A stretch of DNA of 64,000 nt. Origin: Algibacillus agarilyticus (GTDB lineage Bacteria > Pseudomonadota > Gammaproteobacteria > Enterobacterales > Alteromonadaceae). The notes beneath the pieces were generated by a model. The model was given only the letters and a program-made list of their open reading frames with translations, searched no databases and was not told where the DNA came from. The stretch spans positions 1 through 64,000 of the forward strand of contig NZ_QMED01000009.1 in assembly GCF_003286125.1 (NCBI RefSeq). Direction: 5' to 3'. Shown here one piece after another: positions 28,569 to 37,116 of this stretch (the first letter of the stretch is position 1; every line of letters starts with the position of its first letter). The translations under genes were made by a program, and so were the position numbers.

Positions 28569-30443
28569 TTAATCCATTTCAAATTCGATAGCTTTGGCCG
28601 CATCAATCGCTGATTGCGGCTGCTCTGTTTTACGCAGCATAATATTTCCCATCACTAAATAATCCATCTCAGTCGCTAAAAAACAGCGAATAGCATCTTC
28701 AGGGCTGCATACTGGCGGCTCACCTCTTACATTAAACGATGTATTTATAAGCACACTGGTACCGGTTTTTTGTTTAAACGCCGACAGCAGCTGATGTAAT
28801 TTAGGATTAGTTTGCTTATGCACCGTTTGTAAACGAGCTGAATAATCAACATGTGTGATCGCGGGTAAGGTAGAGCGAGCTTGGTTCAATTTATCAATAC
28901 CAAACAAATCATCATTGGTTGCTATTCGCAAGTCATCTTTTATATCCGCAACGAGTAACATATACGGGCTACTCACATCTTGTTTAAAGTATTGGTTTAT
29001 ATCTTCGGCTAACACAATTGGCGCAAAAGGCCTAAAAGATTCGCGATATTTAATTTTTAAATTCATGGTTGCTTGCATCGCTTGATTGCGAGCATCACCA
29101 ATAATTGAACGATTACCCAATGCGCGAGGACCAAACTCCATCCGCCCTTGAAACCACCCAATCACATTACCGGCTTCTATCCAAGAAGCCGTATCAACTA
29201 ACAGCTCATTTGTATGTTCACTCGAATATCGATGATATGGTAACGCTCTACCTAATGCTTTTTCAGCCTCTAAAAAAGTAATAATGTCTTCATCTGTATA
29301 CTCGCAGCCTAAATAGGCTCCTTGCATTAAATCATCACTACTTTCAGTTGCATTTTGTGATCGCTCACCTTCAAAATAATGATGCCAAACTAAAAGCGCG
29401 GCTCCTAAAGCGCCGCCCGCATCACCTGCTGCCGGTTGTATCCAAATATGATCAAAAGCACTTTCACGTAAAATACGGCCGTTAGCGACACAATTAAGCG
29501 CAACACCACCTGCCAAACATAAGTTTTTGCTTGGCGTTAAAGTCGCTAAATGATTCACAATTTTTAATACAATCTCTTCCGTCACAACCTGTATAGAGCG
29601 AGCCAAATCCATTTCTTTTTGACTCACTTCTGTTTTATCGTCACGAGGTTCACCGCCAAACAAGGCATGAAATTTAGCACTGGTCATGGTTAAACCCGTG
29701 GCGAAATTAAAATACGACATATCAAGCGCGAAGCTACCATCAGCTTGCACTTCAATTAAATGGTCTAAGATTAAATCGACGTATTTAGGCTCACCATAGG
29801 GTGCTAAACCCATCAGCTTGTATTCACCTGAGTTAACTTTAAAACCGGTATAATAAGTAAAGGCAGAATAAAGTAAGCCTAATGAATGAGGAAAATTAAT
29901 TTCCCAAATCGGGGTTAACTTGTTTTTTTGACCTTGCCAAGCCGTAGACGTAGCCCACTCACCTACACCATCTAAACAAAGCACGGCGGCATCTTGATAA
30001 GGGCTCGGAAAAAAAGCCGACGCGGCATGTGATAAATGATGCTCGCTAAATAATAGCGTGGGCATTTTGGCTTTTTTATCAAGTCCGGCTAACTCGCGCA
30101 GCGCTCGACGCAACACCGTTTTTAAATAAAGCTTTTCTTTGAGCCACACAGGCATGGCATTAATAAACGATTTAACACCGCGTGGAGCGTTAGCTAAATA
30201 GGTTTCAAGCAAACGTTCAAATTTTAATAACGGTTTATCATAAAAAATAATGGCATCAAGATCAGTTAGTTTACAATTCGCAGTATCTAAACAATATTGA
30301 ATAGCTTGGGCAGGAAAATCTGGATCATGTTTTTTACGGCTAAAGCGCTCTTCTTGCGCGGCCGCAACAATTACACCGTCATCGACTACGGCGGCTGCAC
30401 TATCATGATAATAAGCAGAAATGCCTAAAATACGTTTTGCCAT
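28569..30443 (-). CDS. NodU/CmcH-family carbamoyltransferase
   Basis: This 624-residue enzyme is of the TobZ/NodU/CmcH type, which transfers a carbamoyl group from carbamoyl phosphate to a hydroxyl via carbamoyl-adenylate. The N-terminal Kae1-like half starts ILGISAYYHDSAAAVV and contains the metal-binding HHLSHAASAFF and LCLDGVGEW. The C-terminal YrdC-like part holds FRPFAPIVL and TSFNVRGEPPVCSPEDA. All the motifs that I know for the family look intact. It leads an operon with the SxtJ-like and DUF5989 genes and is divergent from two SGNH-TPR genes. The substrate is probably a sugar or lipid-linked glycan in this context. Confidence 0.92.
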   Translation of the reverse strand: MAKRILGISAYYHDSAAAVVDDGVIVAAAQEERFSRKKHDPDFPAQAIQYCLDTANCKLTDLDAIIFYDKPLLKFERLLETYLANAPRGVKSFINAMPVWLKEKLYLKTVLRRALRELAGLDKKAKMPTLLFSEHHLSHAASAFFPSPYQDAAVLCLDGVGEWATSTAWQGQKNKLTPIWEINFPHSLGLLYSAFTYYTGFKVNSGEYKLMGLAPYGEPKYVDLILDHLIEVQADGSFALDMSYFNFATGLTMTSAKFHALFGGEPRDDKTEVSQKEMDLARSIQVVTEEIVLKIVNHLATLTPSKNLCLAGGVALNCVANGRILRESAFDHIWIQPAAGDAGGALGAALLVWHHYFEGERSQNATESSDDLMQGAYLGCEYTDEDIITFLEAEKALGRALPYHRYSSEHTNELLVDTASWIEAGNVIGWFQGRMEFGPRALGNRSIIGDARNQAMQATMNLKIKYRESFRPFAPIVLAEDINQYFKQDVSSPYMLLVADIKDDLRIATNDDLFGIDKLNQARSTLPAITHVDYSARLQTVHKQTNPKLHQLLSAFKQKTGTSVLINTSFNVRGEPPVCSPEDAIRCFLATEMDYLVMGNIMLRKTEQPQSAIDAAKAIEFEMD

Positions 30444-30726
30444 TAAAAATCCTCGGCAGTTACTTTAAATCTAACACTCTATTTATCAAGTAAAGCACAT
30501 AAAAGATGAACTAAAAGTTAAATTGATGAATTCATTAAATAAATTGGGCAAATATGCATACTGTTTCTACACTAAAGGTGCTGAATCGAATAAACCCATA
30601 ACAGATTACTAAAATAATCAAATGCAACAAGCTTGTTTGCTATTAATACGTATTCATAAAAAATAGCGAAGCAAAAGTAAACGCAATCAGTTATAACAAA
30701 CGATTAACAACTTAAGCTTTTAAATT

Positions 30727-32595
30727 ATGTCCGTATCTACAACGCCGAAATCAAAACGTTTTAGCTTTTATGTTATTGCGATCTTATTACCTTTTATCTT
30801 ATTAGCACTATTTGAAATCAGTTTACGTGTTGTTGGGTACGGTAAAAACATTCCTTTATTTATACCGGCTCAAGGGTTTGCAGGGTATATGCAACCTAAC
30901 CCTAATATTATCCATCGATATTTTGCTGACCCAAGCATTGCACCTTCTGTAAGCCCTGATACGGTTTTATTTAAGCAGCAAAAACCCAAAGATAGCTTCA
31001 GGATTGTGGTTCAAGGCGGGTCGACAGCCGCGGGGTTTCCTTATGGTCGTTGGGCCTCATTGCAAGGTATGCTCGATCAACGCTTTAAATTGCTTTATCC
31101 AAACAAAAATATTGAAGTGATTAATACCGCGATGGCTGCCGTTAATACCTACACACTTTTAGATTTTGTTGAAGAGATAATCGAAATCCAACCTGATTTA
31201 ATCTTGATTTATTCTGGCCACAATGAATATGTTGGCATTATGGGAATAGGTTCTGCATTTGCGGCTAAAGGCGGATACGCAGCCACCTTAATCTATCTAA
31301 AACTCAAATCGTTCAAGGTATATCAGTGGGTTGAATCAATGTATTTTAAGTTGTTTACCTCACTCAACCCGATGAGTGATAATAAACGCAGCCTAATGTC
31401 AAAAGTCGCAAAAGAAAAAAATATCGGATTAAATAGCGCTTTATATCAAGCTGGCGTCGAGCAATTCCAAAATAATTTATCGCTTATTTTAGCCGAGTAT
31501 CAAACGGCAAAAATTCCGGTGATGTTAAGCACACTAACCAGCAATGAACAAGATCAAACGCCGTTTTCAACCATAGGGACAACTGACTGGCCGCAATTTA
31601 TCAATCAACAATTGCCGATAACGTCTTTAACGTCGCTCGAAGCTCAAGTAAAAAATACACCTTCTGCTGCAAATTATTATCAATTAGGTTTAAAGCAATT
31701 CGCCCTGAATCAATTTGATTTAGCGCAACAATCATTTCAACTCGCCAAAGATTATGATCAATTGCGCTTTAGAGCGCCTAGTGAATTTAATCACATTATT
31801 AAAAAACTGAGTAAAGAATATCATGCGACCTTAGTCGATACAGACGCGTTTTTTAGAGCGGATTCAACTCATGGCATAATCAGTAACCAACACATGCTAG
31901 AACATTTACACCCCAATATTCGGGGCTATTTTCTATTAGCAGAGGCCTTTGTTACGGCATTGCAAACACATAATTTTATCGACGAAAAACCAGAAAAAAT
32001 AACAACTGAACAAGCGTGGAAACATGCCCCTGTTAGCCAAGTTGATCAAGCTTATGGTCAATTTAAAATAGATCACCTAACGAGCGATTATCCTTTCACC
32101 ACTCAAGTTAAAAAAATCACGCCACCCACCCCAAATAGTTTTTTTAACCAAAAACTGGTTGATAGAATTAATGGCAAAGATTGGCTTACCATTCATACAG
32201 AATTGATGGCGCATTACCAACAAACAAATAATTTGTCGCAAGCCAGTTTGATTGCCGGTTTATTAAGCGATACCTTAACCAATAATCATGCTGCCGCATA
32301 CAAAGCCGGCCAATTATATTTTAAGCAAAAACAGTTACTGCAAGCTCGGTTTTATTACCGCAAAGCCATCGCGTTAGCACCAGAAAAAATAAACTACCAA
32401 CTAAATTTAGCGCATTGTTACTTTTTATTAAACGAGTTCGAACTTAGCGAATCGTTACTCAAAAACGTATTAATACTTGACCCAGACAATACAAAAGCGC
32501 CCTACTTTTTACAACATGTTCAACAAGCAAAACGCGCCACAAACACTCTCGACCCAAACACTCTCGACCCAAACAATGATAAAAATAAAGGATAA
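30727..32595 (+). CDS. Membrane-anchored SGNH hydrolase-like protein with TPR tail (copy 1)
   Basis: This 622-residue protein has one N-terminal transmembrane helix (about 12-35) with the bulk probably periplasmic. The SGNH/GDSL-type blocks are visible: QGGSTAAGFP (nucleophile Ser), GHNEY (Asn) and LEHLHPN (catalytic His). TPR-type helices lie at about 315-345 inside the domain and at 520-600 in the C-terminus. Such proteins usually add or remove acyl groups on glycans. A 17-base direct repeat near the 3' end duplicates the peptide TLDPN. Its neighbour is a paralogue three bases downstream. Together with the divergent carbamoyltransferase operon, they suggest a shared glycan-modification pathway. 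Confidence 0.8.
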   Translation: MSVSTTPKSKRFSFYVIAILLPFILLALFEISLRVVGYGKNIPLFIPAQGFAGYMQPNPNIIHRYFADPSIAPSVSPDTVLFKQQKPKDSFRIVVQGGSTAAGFPYGRWASLQGMLDQRFKLLYPNKNIEVINTAMAAVNTYTLLDFVEEIIEIQPDLILIYSGHNEYVGIMGIGSAFAAKGGYAATLIYLKLKSFKVYQWVESMYFKLFTSLNPMSDNKRSLMSKVAKEKNIGLNSALYQAGVEQFQNNLSLILAEYQTAKIPVMLSTLTSNEQDQTPFSTIGTTDWPQFINQQLPITSLTSLEAQVKNTPSAANYYQLGLKQFALNQFDLAQQSFQLAKDYDQLRFRAPSEFNHIIKKLSKEYHATLVDTDAFFRADSTHGIISNQHMLEHLHPNIRGYFLLAEAFVTALQTHNFIDEKPEKITTEQAWKHAPVSQVDQAYGQFKIDHLTSDYPFTTQVKKITPPTPNSFFNQKLVDRINGKDWLTIHTELMAHYQQTNNLSQASLIAGLLSDTLTNNHAAAYKAGQLYFKQKQLLQARFYYRKAIALAPEKINYQLNLAHCYFLLNEFELSESLLKNVLILDPDNTKAPYFLQHVQQAKRATNTLDPNTLDPNNDKNKG

Positions 32596-32598
32596 AAC

Positions 32599-34413
32599 AT
32601 GAATCGAGTCTGGATATTTAGGTTAATTGCTATTGCCATTCCATTTCTATTTTTTGCCATGTTAGAAGGTGGCTTGCGCTTAGCTAATTACGGTAGAGAC
32701 GTCACTTTATTTATCGAGAACCCTCAAGCGCCTGAATTTTTATTACCTCGACCCGATGTCGTAAAACGCTATTTTGCTGAAGGTGTAGAAACCCCTAATG
32801 TAACCATCGAAGCTAATTTTTTTAGCAAACAAAAATCAGATGATGCTTTACGTTTAGTCGTGCAAGGCGGCTCAACCGCGGCGGGTTTTCCATTTGGTAT
32901 TGGTGCATCAATAGCCGGCATGCTCGATTACCGATTAAAACAAACGTTTCCTGATCGTGATGTTGAAGTCATCAGCACCGCCCTATCTGCCGTCAACAGC
33001 TACACAGTATTAGATTTTGCCGACGAAATTATTGCGCAACAACCCGACGCGGTTTTAATCTACGCAGGGCATAATGAATATTTAGGTATTTTAGGTGTCG
33101 GTTCAGCCTATACCGCGGCGAACTCTCAAGCCGCAACACTCATGTATTTAAAACTTAAAAACTTAAAAATTTTTCAACTACTTCAAAACACTTATGCGCA
33201 TTATAAAGGCCAAACCAAGCCGAGTCATAATCAAACCTCGCGCACCTTTATGTCAAAGGTCGCTAAACATAAAAATATTCCATTAAATTCAGCGCTTTAT
33301 GAACAAGGTTTGACCCAATTCGAAACCAATATGCAATTGCTGCTAAAAAAATATCAAGCGGCGAACATTCCCGTTTTTATTAGTACGATAGCCAGTAATT
33401 TAGCCGATCAAAAGCCGTTTTCATCGGCCGCGTTAAACAAACAAGGTCAGGTTTGGTTAACTAAATTGCGTAACTACACGTTATTAACACATGATGAACT
33501 TGAACAAGCTCAAACCGTAGCAAGACAACAACAAAGTGCCGATCTATTTTATGCACTCGGTCAAATAACCTATGCAAAATCACAATACCCACAAGCCAAA
33601 ACTTATTTTGAACAAGCACGTGATCACGATTTATTGCGTTTTAGAGCGCCAACTGCAATAAATGAACAAATAAAGCAACTTACAAAACAGCCTAACGTGA
33701 CACTCGTCGATGCAGAACAAGCACTGACCAAACAAGCGATAAATGGCATCATCGGTCGTAAACTTATGCTAGAACATTTACATCCTACAATCGATGGTTA
33801 CTTTTACATTGCAGATAGTTTTTATCAATCGTTACAACAATCCCCCGTGATCGACGACTTTCCGACACCGATTTCGACGGCACAAGCTAAGGCCGACTTA
33901 CCCATTTTTGAGGCTGAAATATATTGGGGCAAAGCTAAAGTAGCGGGGTTAATGGCCGATTATCCATTCACTGATAAACCTCATTCACCCAAGCTTCCAC
34001 CGCAATTAACCTGGCAGGACCAACTAGGTTATAAAGCGTATAAAAAACAGCTAGGCTGGATCCAGATAGCACAAGAGACCGCAAAACGATCGCAAAAATC
34101 AGATCCCATAACGTTTAATAAAGCCTTAAAATTATTAGCTGATGCCGTGCCTAACGACAGCAATTACAACTACCAAGCTGGCACTCAATTAATTCAAGCT
34201 CGTCGAGCTTCAGAAGCTTTGCGCTACTTAAAACGAGCAGTTGAGCAAAAACCCAAAGAGCCTAATTACCGTTTAGCTTTAGCACATGCTTACGCCATGC
34301 AGCAACGATTTAAAGAATCACTCCATTGGCTAAACAGCGTGCTCAAAATCGATAAACATAACAAGATGGCGTTATCGGCTATTGCTCAAGTAAATCAAGC
34401 CATGAATCAATAA
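32599..34413 (+). CDS. Membrane-anchored SGNH hydrolase-like protein with TPR tail (copy 2)
   Basis: This 604-residue paralogue of the preceding gene has the same plan: a transmembrane helix at about 5-27, QGGSTAAGFP, GHNEY, a central TPR-like segment, LEHLHPT and C-terminal TPR helices. The two share the same motifs and order but are clearly diverged, so the duplication is old. It starts three bases after copy 1 and must be cotranscribed with it. Divergence may mean different acyl acceptors or a heteromeric pair. No third member is present. Confidence 0.8.
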   Translation: MNRVWIFRLIAIAIPFLFFAMLEGGLRLANYGRDVTLFIENPQAPEFLLPRPDVVKRYFAEGVETPNVTIEANFFSKQKSDDALRLVVQGGSTAAGFPFGIGASIAGMLDYRLKQTFPDRDVEVISTALSAVNSYTVLDFADEIIAQQPDAVLIYAGHNEYLGILGVGSAYTAANSQAATLMYLKLKNLKIFQLLQNTYAHYKGQTKPSHNQTSRTFMSKVAKHKNIPLNSALYEQGLTQFETNMQLLLKKYQAANIPVFISTIASNLADQKPFSSAALNKQGQVWLTKLRNYTLLTHDELEQAQTVARQQQSADLFYALGQITYAKSQYPQAKTYFEQARDHDLLRFRAPTAINEQIKQLTKQPNVTLVDAEQALTKQAINGIIGRKLMLEHLHPTIDGYFYIADSFYQSLQQSPVIDDFPTPISTAQAKADLPIFEAEIYWGKAKVAGLMADYPFTDKPHSPKLPPQLTWQDQLGYKAYKKQLGWIQIAQETAKRSQKSDPITFNKALKLLADAVPNDSNYNYQAGTQLIQARRASEALRYLKRAVEQKPKEPNYRLALAHAYAMQQRFKESLHWLNSVLKIDKHNKMALSAIAQVNQAMNQ

Positions 34414-34453
34414 TCGACACTTAACTAAAAAAATAATAAAGCGTTCAGAAAAC

Positions 34454-34577
34454 TATAGTCAAAGCGATCGGGTTTTAAGCGCAGGTTTCTCGTTCCAGAC
34501 GAAACCTCAGTACTTACATGTGATTGGGGCGCGTAAGCGCTGACAATGAACCATAAAACCTGAGCGAGAAGAGTATA
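34454..34577. mobile_element. MITE-like element, family B, short copy
   Basis: The 124-bp non-coding element has terminal inverted repeats TATAGTCAAAGCGATCGGGT and, from the other end, TATACTCTTCTCGCTCAGGT. It shares TTCCAGACGAAA, AGTACTTACAT, TGTGATTGGGGC and GCTGACAATGAACCATAAAA with the copy at 50498-50769. It sits in the 498-bp gap 34414-34911, whose remaining part shows no gene. Confidence 0.65.
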
Positions 34578-34911
34578 AATACACGGGTAATTGTATAAGG
34601 CTTTGGTTGATGCATTACGCAGATAAAAAATATAGGCTTACTTTAAGCATGGATATCAATAAAATAAGAAAGCATATTCAATCAAGACACCCCTAAACCT
34701 ATTGTAAACACGTGTTATCATCTAACCGCTCTGAAAAACCTACGCTCATGTGTAAACGTTTTATCAGAGGCCTAATAAAGAGTCGCATTCGCATAGTAAA
34801 GCCTCTCTATTTGTAATATTTAAGTGTGTCTATCTACGTTTAGATAACTTAAATTTAAAGGCTTTATTTTTAACACCTAACGGACAACCTTGAAATTAGC
34901 GGTGAAAATTG

Positions 34912-35115
34912 ATGACAAGTAGTATGATATTGTGGAGTGTGGTGTTCGGTAGTATCGGGTTTGCTTACTTCATGTATGGTAAAAAACAAAGAAAAGTCGT
35001 GCCGCTCATTTCAGGGCTCGTATTATGTATATACCCTTATTTTATGCCCAATAGTTTAATACTCGTTATTGTGGGTATTGCCCTACTCGCAACGCCCTAT
35101 TTTATAAAACGTTAA
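34912..35115 (+). CDS. Small two-helix membrane protein
   Basis: This 67-residue protein consists almost wholly of two hydrophobic helices (about 5-19 and 28-62, the second broken by YPYFMPNS) separated by the basic loop YGKKQRKV. It resembles a small family common in gammaproteobacteria that is sometimes labelled as amino acid transport protein without evidence. The ATG at 34912 is preferred over a TTG one codon earlier. It ends three bases before the convergent response-regulator gene. Function is unknown. Confidence 0.7.
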   Translation: MTSSMILWSVVFGSIGFAYFMYGKKQRKVVPLISGLVLCIYPYFMPNSLILVIVGIALLATPYFIKR

Positions 35116-35117
35116 TA

Positions 35118-36401
35118 TTAGTGCACAAAAATATTAAAGATATAATTCCAATCTCTTTCGAATTTTTTTAATTTATCAATTGTATTCTCGGTCAATTCAC
35201 TGTCTTTAGTTAATAGCACGGTACCTTGTTTACTTAATAAATCTCTCGACAAGATCATCCCGGGCTCTAAAAAAGCAACCGCGGTACAAGAATCTAAATG
35301 ATACTCTTGTGTATCAGTAATAAGCGCTAATGTATCAATATAAGCATTAAAAACCTCGGGATCATAACGTAGCTTAGCATAAGAAGATAAATGCACTAAT
35401 GCTTGTTCTTTAGACATTTCTTTACCCGTAGTGCGCCCAATTAGCAACTTATCATAATCATTCACTATGGCTAAAACTCTTGATGCTATAGGTATAGCAT
35501 CTTTAGCTAGGTGATCAGGAAATCCAGTTCCATCAAACCATTCATATTGATGCTTTATTGAAATCGATATCGACAATAAGTTGGGGACTTTAGCCAGTAT
35601 TTCAGCTCCTTTTATCGCATGAGCATACTTGCGCTGTAAATCCGCTCTACCTAAATCATTTTCGATTTGATTCAACAGTGTATCTTCTAACGAAACTTTA
35701 CCAATTTCATGCATTAAGCCGGCTAAATAACACAAAGTAACAGTCGATTTATTTAACCCCATACGCTCTGCCAATAAACGACAATGCGAAGCAACACGTT
35801 TTACATGTCCTGTATTATCGTCGGTCACATCTTCGATGATTAAGTTAATCATCTCAATCACATCTTGAAACATATTTCTATGCTGGTTTTGAGCCTTTTT
35901 TAAACCAGTGGCGAGCTTTTGCAACTTAGCCGTACGCAATGCGACTTTTTGCTCAAGCACTTTATTATTATATTGTAACAACTTGTTTTTTTCTTTTAAT
36001 TGTCGCTCTAAACAATACACTGATTGTTTTAATTGATATTGCTCCGCTGCTTGGCCAACAATTGTTTTTAATTCAATATTTTGCCACGGTTTGGCAATGT
36101 AATTAGAGATTTTTCCCAAATTGATTGCTTTAGACGTATCCTCCATATCGGAGAAGCCCGTCAATAACAAACGAGGTGTATCAGGTTTCAAACTCAAGGC
36201 CTGTTGTAAAAATTCAGCGCCAGACATGATTGGCATTTTCATATCAGAAATAATAACCGCAAATTCAGAAACCCTTAAGGCATCTAGCGCATCTTGCGGG
36301 CGTGTAAAACAACTGACGGCATAATCTTTACGAAACAAACGATAAAGTGCATCAAGAACAGGTTGTTCATCATCAACAATTAATAACTTTAATGCACTCA
36401 T
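35118..36401 (-). CDS. Response regulator with degenerate HD-GYP domain, HnoD-like
   Basis: This 427-residue protein has a receiver domain (5-120, phosphoacceptor Asp53 in ISDMKMP), a coiled coil (125-175), an HD-GYP-type domain (190-360) and an extra C-terminal part. The catalytic signatures are altered: HD is HE (231-232), the later HHxxxDGxGYP motif reads HQYEWFDGTGFP, and metal ligands are thus lost or changed. It is divergent from the H-NOX sensor and its kinase. In Shewanella the H-NOX network includes HnoD, a response regulator with an inactive HD-GYP domain that tunes a cyclic-di-GMP phosphodiesterase. Position and degeneration support the same role here, although the partner HnoB-type EAL protein is not in this window. 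Confidence 0.85.
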   Translation of the reverse strand: MSALKLLIVDDEQPVLDALYRLFRKDYAVSCFTRPQDALDALRVSEFAVIISDMKMPIMSGAEFLQQALSLKPDTPRLLLTGFSDMEDTSKAINLGKISNYIAKPWQNIELKTIVGQAAEQYQLKQSVYCLERQLKEKNKLLQYNNKVLEQKVALRTAKLQKLATGLKKAQNQHRNMFQDVIEMINLIIEDVTDDNTGHVKRVASHCRLLAERMGLNKSTVTLCYLAGLMHEIGKVSLEDTLLNQIENDLGRADLQRKYAHAIKGAEILAKVPNLLSISISIKHQYEWFDGTGFPDHLAKDAIPIASRVLAIVNDYDKLLIGRTTGKEMSKEQALVHLSSYAKLRYDPEVFNAYIDTLALITDTQEYHLDSCTAVAFLEPGMILSRDLLSKQGTVLLTKDSELTENTIDKLKKFERDWNYIFNIFVH

Positions 36402-36573
36402 AGTTCATCCACATATCTTAAAAAACATTAATATTGAGTTTACTCTATCATTTACAAATAAGAATAACGCTCAAACTAATAAAATTAATTTTTCTTTTAT
36501 TAGTTTACGTAAGTTTACGCATTTTAGGCTAATCTATTGTTTAATAATATGAAATAAATCGAGGATGACCAAT

Positions 36574-37116
36574 ATGAAAGGTATTGTTTTTAATGTACTG
36601 CAAGAGTTTGTTGAACAAAATGTGAGTTATATTGCCTGGGATAATGCCATTTCAACACTATCGTTACCGTCTAACGGAGTTTATATTTCGGCGGATAATT
36701 ATAATGACGAAGAATTATTTTCATTAGTTGGTTACTTTTGCGAACACTTAACGTTAGAACCTAGCGTCTTAGTTCGCCAATTTGGTGAATTTTTATTTGC
36801 CTCATTAATTGAAATGGCACCTGCAGAAGCACAAAATGCGACAGATTTACGTACATTTTTAAATATGGTTGAACACCTTATTCATGTAGAAGTGCTCAAA
36901 TTATACCATGATGCCAATTTACCATCTTTTGATTATCCCAAAGCAAACGACAATGAATTAATCATGATCTATCGATCTCCACGCAAATTATGTTTTCTAT
37001 CAGAAGGTCTTATTTTATCAGCTGCTAAGCACTTTAAAGAGCAAGTAAAAGTAACACAAAGCCAATGTATGCACCAAGGTGCTGATTGCTGCCAAATTCA
37101 TGTTGAATTCTTATGA
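36574..37116 (+). CDS. H-NOX heme nitric-oxide/oxygen sensor
   Basis: This 180-residue cytoplasmic heme sensor begins MKGIVFNVLQEFVEQ as in Shewanella H-NOX. The proximal heme ligand is His104 in EHLIHVEV, and the propionate-binding YxSxR motif is YRSPR (133-137). Cysteines 140, 166 and 173/174 correspond to the zinc/redox-switch region of related proteins, but the expected His there appears to be Gln. I chose the second ATG (36574), with GAGG nine bases upstream; the first ATG abuts the GAGG. The stop overlaps the start of the kinase gene (ATGA), typical of a sensor-kinase pair. It should report nitric oxide to the kinase. Confidence 0.93.
   Translation: MKGIVFNVLQEFVEQNVSYIAWDNAISTLSLPSNGVYISADNYNDEELFSLVGYFCEHLTLEPSVLVRQFGEFLFASLIEMAPAEAQNATDLRTFLNMVEHLIHVEVLKLYHDANLPSFDYPKANDNELIMIYRSPRKLCFLSEGLILSAAKHFKEQVKVTQSQCMHQGADCCQIHVEFL

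Noticed and set aside
34785-34800. GCATTCGCAT resembling the sigma-54 upstream elements, before the small membrane protein gene
   Set aside because: No GG-N10-GC promoter lies between it and the gene start.
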